Below, one piece after another: positions 1 to 4,662 of a stretch of 7,774 bases of DNA; position 1 is the stretch's first letter; each line of letters opens with the position of its first letter. The translations under genes were made by a program, and so were the position numbers. A model generated the notes under the pieces. It was not told where the DNA came from. It saw nothing but the letters and a program-made list of their open reading frames with translations, and did not search any database. Origin of the DNA: Yinghuangia elevatio (lineage in GTDB: Bacteria; Actinomycetota; Actinomycetes; Streptomycetales; Streptomycetaceae); assembly GCF_040649515.1 (NCBI RefSeq), contig NZ_JBEZFP010000230.1, positions 1 to 7,774 on the forward strand, given 5' to 3'.

Positions 1-42
1 GCGGATCCACGGCCAAGTCCCGGGACTTGGCCGTGGATCCGC
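1..42. terminator. 42-bp perfect gapless palindrome, probable terminator hairpin
   Basis: Bases 1-21 are the exact reverse complement of bases 22-42, with no spacer, CCCGGG at the centre and GGATCC in both arms. It lies 165 nt beyond the stop of the ribbon-helix-helix gene on the minus strand, so transcripts of the parA operon reaching it would fold into a very stable stem. Long GC-rich hairpins without a U tract are common actinobacterial terminators. The sequence on the minus-strand exit side is outside the window, so a U tract cannot be judged, and the palindrome may continue leftwards. It could instead be a protein-binding site or a mobile palindromic element. Confidence 0.55.
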
Positions 43-74
43 CCCCGGTCACCGGCATTCGTTCGATGTCGGCA

Positions 75-110
75 ATGCGGTTCGGCGATGCGGTTCGCAT
101 GATGCGATTG
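75..110. repeat. Short direct repeats, 13-14 nt period
   Basis: ATGCGGTTCG occurs at 75-84 and again at 88-97, and a related ATGCGATTG follows at 102-110, giving unit starts at 75, 88 and 102. The cluster lies between the end of the ribbon-helix-helix gene and the 42-bp palindrome, in DNA that would be upstream of scpA if the usual order holds. Repeats with near-helical spacing often bind proteins, but nothing here identifies a binder. The rest of 43-206 shows no gene and no convincing promoter. Confidence 0.45.
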
Positions 111-206
111 TCGGTGCAACTGCCGGTACGGCCGTCACGCACGGGACTACAACCGACGACAGTCAAGCCGCAACGGGTCCCGACCGACCACCGTGGATCT
201 CCGTGG

Positions 207-839
207 TCAGTGACCCGGCCCCGGGCCGCCGCGCAACCGCCGTACGAGGATGCTCGCTTCGCCGCGTGCCTCAAGATCGGCGAGGACGACCGCGATGGCC
301 TCCCGCACTATCCGGCCGCGGTCCACCGCGAGGCCGAAGTCCCCGCGCAGCGTGAGCCGCGCGTGCTCGAGGTCCATCAACTCCTCGGCGGAGACGTAGA
401 CGGTGATCTTCTCGTCGTGCCGTTCCCGACCGCTCGGGCGGCGCTGCACGCGACCGCGCCTGGGGGCGGCGGCGCGGGGGGCCGACTGCGGGCCGGCGTC
501 GCGGGCCTGGCCCTCGCGGGCGGGTTCGCGCGACGGCGGTACGGTCCGCTGCTCGGGGCGCGACTCCTGGTAGGACTGCGCCGACCCCGGCTCGCCCTGC
601 GAACCGCCCTGGTCGGACGCGGAGTTCTGGGCGCCCGAGTGCTCCGGCTCGGCGTCCTGCCCCGAGGACGGCGCCGGCACCGCACGAGCGTGGCCGTTGC
701 CCGCGGCGGCGGCCGGCCCGGCCGCCGCCGCGGAGGTGCCCGACGCTCCCGCACCGGTGGGCGCCTGACCTGTCGTCCCCGCCGCGTCGGCAGCGGCCTG
801 ACGGGTCGTCAGTGCCGCTCCCCCGGTGGTACGGAACAA
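207..839 (-). CDS. ParA-linked protein with disordered N-terminus and ribbon-helix-helix-like C-terminus
   Basis: The product is 210 residues if translation starts at the TTG at 839. Residues 1-140 are low complexity, rich in Ala, Gly, Gln, Pro and Ser and becoming basic at about 122-140. Residues 143-193 look folded: a short strand (EKITVYVS), a helix from about 150 to 164, a turn, and a second helix (RGRIVREAIAVVLADLEARG). This is the order of a ribbon-helix-helix DNA-binding fold, and a basic flexible tail before such a fold resembles ParG-type centromere-binding partners of ParA. The gene begins 20 nt after the parA stop, so the two are almost certainly co-transcribed. The start is uncertain. 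The frame has no ATG or GTG nearby: TTG at 839 lacks a ribosome binding site, whereas CTG at 812 has GGGGGAG five nt upstream and would give 201 residues. I recognise no assigned gene name. DNA binding and partnership with ParA are inference. Confidence 0.85.
   Translation of the reverse strand: MFRTTGGAALTTRQAAADAAGTTGQAPTGAGASGTSAAAAGPAAAAGNGHARAVPAPSSGQDAEPEHSGAQNSASDQGGSQGEPGSAQSYQESRPEQRTVPPSREPAREGQARDAGPQSAPRAAAPRRGRVQRRPSGRERHDEKITVYVSAEELMDLEHARLTLRGDFGLAVDRGRIVREAIAVVLADLEARGEASILVRRLRGGPGPGH
818..824 (-). promoter_or_regulatory. Possible ribosome binding site for a CTG start at 812
   Basis: On the minus strand GGGGGAG lies five nt before CTG (812-810), in frame with the ribbon-helix-helix gene. 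The only other near start, TTG at 839, has no comparable sequence upstream. If used, the site makes CTG the initiator and trims nine residues from the N-terminus. Confidence 0.35.
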
Positions 840-859
840 CTCGTCGGCGCCCGGCAGAC

Positions 860-2074
860 TTACTCGGCGCGGCACCGGGCCAGCACCTCCCTCGCGAGCT
901 GGCGATACGCGGCGGCCCCTACGGAGTTCGACGCGTACGTGGTGATCGGTTCGCCCGCGACCGTGGTCTCCGGGAAGCGGACGGTACGCCCGATCACCGT
1001 GTGGAACACCTGTTCCCCGAACGCCTCGACGACGCGCGCGAGGACCTCGCGACCGTGCACGGTGCGCACGTCGTACATCGTCGCGAGGATGCCGTCGAGG
1101 ACCAGGTTCGGGTTGAGGCGCTCGTGCACCTTCTCGATGGTCTCGGTCAGCAGCGCGACACCGCGCAGTGCGAAGAACTCGCACTCCAGCGGCACGATGA
1201 CGCTGTCGGCGGCGGTCAGGGCGTTGACCGTGAGCAGACCCAGCGACGGCTGGCAGTCGATGATGATGTAGTCGTAGTCCTGCACCAGCGGCCGGATCGC
1301 GCGGGCGAGCGTGGTCTCGCGGGCCACCTCGGTGACCAACTGGACCTCTGCCGCGGACAGGTCGATGTTGCTGGGCAGAAGGTCCATACCCGGGATGATG
1401 GTCTTCAGCAGGACGTCGTCCGCGCTGAGGTGCGACTCCATCAACAGGTTGTAGACGGTGAGTTCGAGCTCCATGGGGTTGACCCCGAGGCCCACCGAGA
1501 GGGCGCCCTGCGGGTCGAAGTCCACGAGCAGCACACGGCGTCCGTACTCCGCGAGCGCGGCCCCCAGGTTGATGGTCGACGTGGTCTTGCCGACGCCGCC
1601 CTTCTGGTTGCACATCGCGATGATCTTCGCGGGGCCGTGCTCCGACACCGGTCCGGGGACCGGGAAGTAGGGCAGCGGGCGGCCGGTCGGGCCGACGCGC
1701 TCGCGGCGCTGTGTCGCGGCGTCCGGTGCGAGGGTCGCGGCGTACTCGGGATCGGGCTCGTAGTCGGCGTCCGGATCGAACGGGCCGCCGCGCAGTTCCT
1801 CGGCGTAGCGCAGCTCGTCGTCGTAGTAGTACATGTCGTACGCGTACTCGTCCGCCTCGGAACCCGTGGGGGTTCCCTCCGCCGCTGAACCCGCTGAAGT
1901 ACCCGCTGCACCCGCTTGGTCGGCCGTCGACGGGAGCGCGGCGTCGCGCGTCCCCTGCTGCTCCGCGGCAGAGCCCGGGCCGGGAATTCCCGTCCCACCG
2001 CCCTGAACCGACCCACGGGGGGCCTGGGCCGACGCTGGCTGGGCACCCCCGGGAGCAAATGTCGACTCATTCAC
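860..2074 (-). CDS. parA: ParA/Soj-family ATPase with long N-terminal extension
   Basis: A 404-residue P-loop ATPase of the ParA/MinD type, which cycles on DNA or a surface to position cargo. The deviant Walker A motif KGGVGKTT is at 158-165 with the signature Lys158 and catalytic Lys163. VLLVDFDPQG (181-190) is the A' motif and YIIIDCQP (269-276) is Walker B. About 150 residues precede the ATPase core, so the protein is much longer than a minimal Soj (about 250). The extension is Ala/Gly/Gln-rich, then at 75-113 turns acidic and tyrosine-rich (YAYDMYYYDDELRY). The GTG at 2074 is chosen because AAGGAGGT lies 10 nt upstream. The frame stays open to 2266, but that would overlap the recombinase remnant. 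The ribbon-helix-helix gene follows after 20 nt. The position before the expected scpAB, not beside a parB, suggests this is not the oriC-proximal ParA of the parABS system. Its cargo is unknown. Confidence 0.95.
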   Translation of the reverse strand: MNESTFAPGGAQPASAQAPRGSVQGGGTGIPGPGSAAEQQGTRDAALPSTADQAGAAGTSAGSAAEGTPTGSEADEYAYDMYYYDDELRYAEELRGGPFDPDADYEPDPEYAATLAPDAATQRRERVGPTGRPLPYFPVPGPVSEHGPAKIIAMCNQKGGVGKTTSTINLGAALAEYGRRVLLVDFDPQGALSVGLGVNPMELELTVYNLLMESHLSADDVLLKTIIPGMDLLPSNIDLSAAEVQLVTEVARETTLARAIRPLVQDYDYIIIDCQPSLGLLTVNALTAADSVIVPLECEFFALRGVALLTETIEKVHERLNPNLVLDGILATMYDVRTVHGREVLARVVEAFGEQVFHTVIGRTVRFPETTVAGEPITTYASNSVGAAAYRQLAREVLARCRAE

Positions 2075-2084
2075 AAGTCGTCTT

Positions 2085-2092
2085 ACCTCCTT
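2085..2092 (-). promoter_or_regulatory. Strong ribosome binding site fixing the parA start
   Basis: AAGGAGGT on the minus strand, 10 nt before the GTG at 2074, is the best Shine-Dalgarno match in the window and decides the parA start against in-frame upstream candidates. Confidence 0.85.
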
Positions 2093-2115
2093 GCCGACCA
2101 GGCCATTTCTTGCTT

Positions 2116-2141
2116 CGTCAGCGTGACGATCCTTACTGACG
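2116..2141. promoter_or_regulatory. Dyad in the parA leader
   Basis: CGTCAG at 2116-2121 is mirrored by CTGACG at 2136-2141 across a 14-nt spacer, and CGTCA recurs within it on the minus strand. The dyad lies between the predicted -10 and the ribosome binding site of parA. It could be an operator for autoregulation or a weak leader hairpin. The short arms mean chance is possible. Confidence 0.3.
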
Positions 2142-2148
2142 GTTCGCG

Positions 2149-2178
2149 ACTCTATGGCGTGTCGCATGGTCGCAGCAA
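2149..2178 (-). promoter_or_regulatory. Predicted parA promoter
   Basis: On the minus strand, TTGCTG (2178-2173) and TAGAGT (2154-2149) are separated by 18 nt, a reasonable housekeeping-sigma promoter for a GC-rich actinobacterium. It would start transcription about 70 nt before the parA GTG, in the gap after the dead recombinase gene, giving parA and the following gene their own promoter. Confidence 0.45.
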
Positions 2179-2213
2179 GGCGAACCGCCCGACCCATGCA
2201 ACATCGCACCGGT

Positions 2214-3004
2214 TCAGTCAAGAGCCCGGGGGTGGGAAGCTGCGTCGGCCTCACGAAGTCGATCAATGGTGACCAGGGTGTAGACCTGAGTGGTCGTCAC
2301 CGACGCATGTCCCAGCAGTTCTTGGACAACTCGGACATCAGCTTCGCCGTCCAACAAGTGCGTCGCGAACGAGTGCCGCAACGTGTGCGGCGGCATCTCC
2401 TCCGTGAGCCCGGCGCGCAGCGCGGCCGAACGCAACACGCTCCAACCGCTCTGCCGAGACGGCCGACCACCGCGTGCGTCGGGAACAGCGCGAGCCCGCC
2501 GCGACCGGTTCCGATCAGATCCGACCGGGCCCGGACGAGGTACGCGCCCACCGCTTCCGCAGCGTACGAACCGAGCGGCACCACACGCTGCTTGCCGCCC
2601 TTGCCCGCGAGCACCACGGTACGTGCGGCGAGACCCACATCGTCGATATCCAGACCCGCCGCCTCCGAGATGCGGGCGACGACGGCACGCGCGGCGGAGG
2701 CGTCGGACAGCGCCGGCCCGTGGGTGTCGCCGGTACGCAGCGTCCCGACGTACGCAGTCACGTTGGCAGTCGACACATCGCCCGCAGCGGCACGGCCGGC
2801 GTCGGCCAGAACGGCCAAATATCGCCCCAGGTCGCGCCGACAAGCCGCCAAAGTGTCGGCGGCATGGCCACGTTCGACCGAGAGATGGTCGAGATATGCC
2901 CGCAACGCCTACGACAACCCACCGGCCGGGGCGGCGTTCTCGCCACCAAAAGCCCCGTTGTCGACAACATCACCGACCTCACCCAGGGGCCCGGCCTCAC
3001 CCAC
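2214..3004 (-). pseudogene. xerD: xerD tyrosine recombinase pseudogene with three lesions
   Basis: The remnant encodes a XerD-type tyrosine recombinase, which resolves chromosome dimers at dif in circular replicons. The N-terminal core-binding region (RAYLDHLSVERG) is at about 2902-2867. Catalytic-domain pieces follow: ARISEAAGLDIDDV with the first catalytic Arg, GKGGKQR with the Lys, HTLRHSFATHLLDG with His and Arg, LLGHAS, and TTTQVY with the Tyr. Three defects are visible. (1) A TAG codon at 2911-2909 interrupts GGLS-ALRAYL, residues expected to be part of the N-terminus. (2) ARAVVA runs straight into RISEAA at about 2677-2672, skipping roughly 70 residues (the end of the DNA-binding domain, the linker and the start of the catalytic domain). 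(3) A frameshift at about 2484-2481, where LFP should run into DARGGRPSRQSGW but one C is missing; the C-terminal part reads in another frame to the stop at 2214. The original start may have been the GTG at 3004, without a good ribosome binding site. Secure homology starts near 2920. Confidence 0.85.
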
Positions 3005-3118
3005 GGGCCGTGACTTACGGGGGGTCAGACCTGCCTCCCGGCTCCGGACGCGTCATTCCCCGGCGGCTCCGAGGCCGCATCACCCCGAACCCGGCCGACA
3101 AGTCCCCGAAACGCACAA

Positions 3119-3150
3119 TGTCGACCCCCACACCCTTGTGGGAGCCGACA
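3119..3150 (-). terminator. Imperfect 13-bp-arm hairpin, candidate ald terminator
   Basis: Arms 3119-3131 and 3138-3150 pair with two mismatches around a 6-nt loop. Reading on the minus strand, the stem is followed by TTGTGCGTTT, relatively T-rich for this genome, as expected for an intrinsic terminator. It lies about 175 nt after the ald stop. It could also be a structured leader of the former xerD transcript. Confidence 0.45.
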
Positions 3151-3251
3151 TCATGCCCGCTCGGCCAACGCCCGGTGGCCCGGAACCCGCCCGCCCGTCC
3201 AGCGGCGCCTTCGACGCCGGATCACGCCCGACCGAACCCGACCAGGCCCGA

Positions 3252-3269
3252 CCGGGCCGGCGGGCCCGG
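3252..3269 (-). terminator. GC hairpin after ald
   Basis: CCGGGCC (3252-3258) and GGCCCGG (3263-3269) form a perfect 7-bp stem with a 4-nt loop, about 57 nt downstream of the ald stop. There is no T tract. Such all-GC stems can terminate in actinobacteria, but they also arise by chance in DNA of this composition. Confidence 0.35.
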
Positions 3270-3326
3270 CAGCGCCCGCAGGCGCCCCCGGAACCACCGG
3301 GCCTCAGCCCGTACTCGAACCGCCGC

Positions 3327-4442
3327 TCAGGCGAGCAGCTGCCCGGTCTCGACAAAGCCGAGCCCGTGGGCCTCGGCCACCGCCGCGTTCGTCAGGTGCC
3401 CCTCGTGCGTGCTGAGGCCCAGCGCCAGCGTCGCGTCGTCCTGGCACGCCTTGCGCCAGCCCTTGTTGGCGAGCGCGACGATGTACGGCATCGTCGCGTT
3501 CGTCAGCGCGAACGTCGACGTGTGCGGCACCGCACCCGGCATGTTGGCGACGCAGTAGAAGATCGAGTCGTGGACCTTGTAGACCGGGTTGTCGTGCGTC
3601 GTCGGACGCGAGTCCTCGAAGCAGCCGCCCTGGTCGATCGCGATGTCGACGAGCACGGAGCCCGGCTTCATGCGCGACACCAGCTCGTTGGTGACGAGCT
3701 TGGGGGCCTTGGCGCCCGGCACCAGCACCGCGCCGATGACCAGGTCGGCGTCCAGCACCGCGCGCTCGATCTCGTACGCGTTCGAGGTGACCGTCTGCAG
3801 GTGGCCCTGGTAGATCCGGTCGGCCTGGCGCAGCGTCTCGATGTTGCGGTCGAGCAGCAGCACCTCGGCCTGCATGCCCAGCGCGATCGCGGCCGAGTTG
3901 AGGCCGGAGACGCCCGCACCGATGACGACGACCTTGGCCGCGTACACGCCGGACACGCCGCCCATGAGGGTGCCGCGGCCCCCGCCCTGGCGCATCAGGT
4001 GGTACGAGCCGACCTGCGGCGCCAGCCGGCCCGCGACCTCCGACATCGGCGCGAGGAGGGGCAGCGCACCGCTGGGGAGCTGGACGGTCTCGTACGCGAT
4101 CGACGTGGTCCCCGCGGCGAGCAGGGCGTCGGTGCACTCGCGCGAAGCGGCGAGGTGCAGGTAGGTGAAGAGGGTCTGGTCCTTGCGGAGCCGCCCGTAC
4201 TCCTCGGCGATGGGCTCCTTGACCTTGAGGATCAGCTCGCCCGTCTCCCACACCGCGTCGGCGGTGTCCAGGATCGTCGCACCGGCGGCGACGTACTCCT
4301 CGTCGGGGATGGAGGAGCCGAGTCCGGCGTCCTTCTGGATGAAGACCTCGTGGCCGTTGCGCACGAGCTCGTGCACGCCGGCGGGCGTGATCGCCACGCG
4401 GTATTCGTGGTTCTTGACCTCGCTGGGAATGCCGACCTTCAC
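3327..4442 (-). CDS. ald: Alanine dehydrogenase
   Basis: Catalyses the reversible, NAD-dependent conversion of L-alanine to pyruvate and ammonia in the cytoplasm, linking alanine catabolism, nitrogen assimilation and NADH balance. The product is 371 residues, the usual family length. By known family numbering (M. tuberculosis Ald) the key residues fall at identical positions: Arg15 and Lys75 (substrate binding), His96 in HLAA, and Asp270 in VDIAID. The Rossmann motif GAGVSG is at 175-180, with Asp198 for the NAD ribose. The GTG at 4442 is chosen because it gives this register. An in-frame GTG at 4517 with GGAAGG four nt upstream would add 25 basic residues with no family counterpart, and I consider it unlikely to be the main start. 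The gene has its own predicted promoter about 90 nt upstream and is probably monocistronic, ending in the hairpins at 3269-3119. The sequence shows no lesions. Confidence 0.97.
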   Translation of the reverse strand: MKVGIPSEVKNHEYRVAITPAGVHELVRNGHEVFIQKDAGLGSSIPDEEYVAAGATILDTADAVWETGELILKVKEPIAEEYGRLRKDQTLFTYLHLAASRECTDALLAAGTTSIAYETVQLPSGALPLLAPMSEVAGRLAPQVGSYHLMRQGGGRGTLMGGVSGVYAAKVVVIGAGVSGLNSAAIALGMQAEVLLLDRNIETLRQADRIYQGHLQTVTSNAYEIERAVLDADLVIGAVLVPGAKAPKLVTNELVSRMKPGSVLVDIAIDQGGCFEDSRPTTHDNPVYKVHDSIFYCVANMPGAVPHTSTFALTNATMPYIVALANKGWRKACQDDATLALGLSTHEGHLTNAAVAEAHGLGFVETGQLLA

Positions 4443-4533
4443 GGCTATCCACGTCCTTACGTACAGAGGGTTGAGACGCCGTCGGCGGACCCGAATGGGC
4501 AGGCAGGCGCATACCACTGCGCCTTCCGAGGCA

Positions 4534-4543
4534 AACCTAGGTT
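4534..4543. promoter_or_regulatory. 10-bp palindrome over the ald -10 element
   Basis: AACCTAGGTT is a perfect palindrome overlapping five of the six bases of the predicted -10 hexamer of ald, a position where a bound dimer would block RNA polymerase. Ald genes are often controlled by Lrp/AsnC-type regulators, but this short site cannot be assigned. It bears a partial resemblance to half of an iron-regulator box, too weak to claim. Confidence 0.35.
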
Positions 4544-4567
4544 AATGCGGCTCCAACGCCCTGACAA
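4539..4567 (-). promoter_or_regulatory. Predicted ald promoter
   Basis: On the minus strand, TTGTCA (4567-4562) is followed after exactly 17 nt by TAACCT (4544-4539). Both match the housekeeping consensus well for a GC-rich genome. Transcription would start near 4532, leaving a leader of about 90 nt before the ald GTG. This is the best promoter in the window. Confidence 0.6.
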
Positions 4568-4638
4568 CCTTACAAAGTGCCAGTGGCCCCAGCAGGTTGT
4601 TTAGCTTTCCCAGGCCGAGGGCTCCGGATCCGTACTTG

Positions 4639-4650
4639 ACGGGTACCCGT
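4639..4650 (-). terminator. Short palindrome after the NB-ARC/TPR gene
   Basis: ACGGGTACCCGT is a perfect 12-bp palindrome beginning about 12 nt after the TGA of the NB-ARC/TPR gene. With no spacer its hairpin would have only about a 4-bp stem, so it is a weak terminator candidate. It may be an operator-like dyad between that gene and the ald promoter. Confidence 0.25.
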
Positions 4651-4662
4651 TCAGGCCGATCG

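Larger units (their letters stand above)
3005..3326. other. Intergenic region between ald and the xerD remnant
   Basis: These 322 bases carry no protein with recognisable features. Open frames here give proline- and arginine-rich shadow sequence only. The region holds two hairpins (3252-3269 and 3119-3150) on the exit side of ald. No -10/-35 pair that I would trust was found for xerD, so that gene may have depended on read-through or its promoter may have decayed. Confidence 0.6.

Noticed and set aside
161..166. TTGACT on the minus strand as a -35 element for scpA
   Set aside because: No acceptable -10 hexamer lies 16-19 nt downstream.
27..1271. 414-codon open frame on the plus strand
   Set aside because: Antisense to the ribbon-helix-helix gene and the end of parA; no domain and no ribosome binding site.
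2075..2266. N-terminal extension of ParA from an upstream start at 2266
   Set aside because: The open frame reaches 2266, but the strong ribosome binding site points to 2074, and the extra 64 residues would overlap the recombinase remnant and the parA promoter.
2478..2486. Programmed frameshift restoring XerD
   Set aside because: There is no slippery heptamer at TTCCCGAC, and the gene also has an internal deletion and an upstream amber codon, so simple decay fits better.
2957..2968. GTTGTCGACAAC 12-bp palindrome
   Set aside because: It resembles an operator, but lies within the former coding part of the xerD remnant and has no second copy or nearby promoter; probably chance.
2154..4604. 816-codon open frame on the plus strand, antisense to ald and the xerD remnant
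   Set aside because: It mirrors minus-strand codons in a GC-rich genome, is Arg/Pro/Ala-rich without domains, and overlaps clearly homologous genes.
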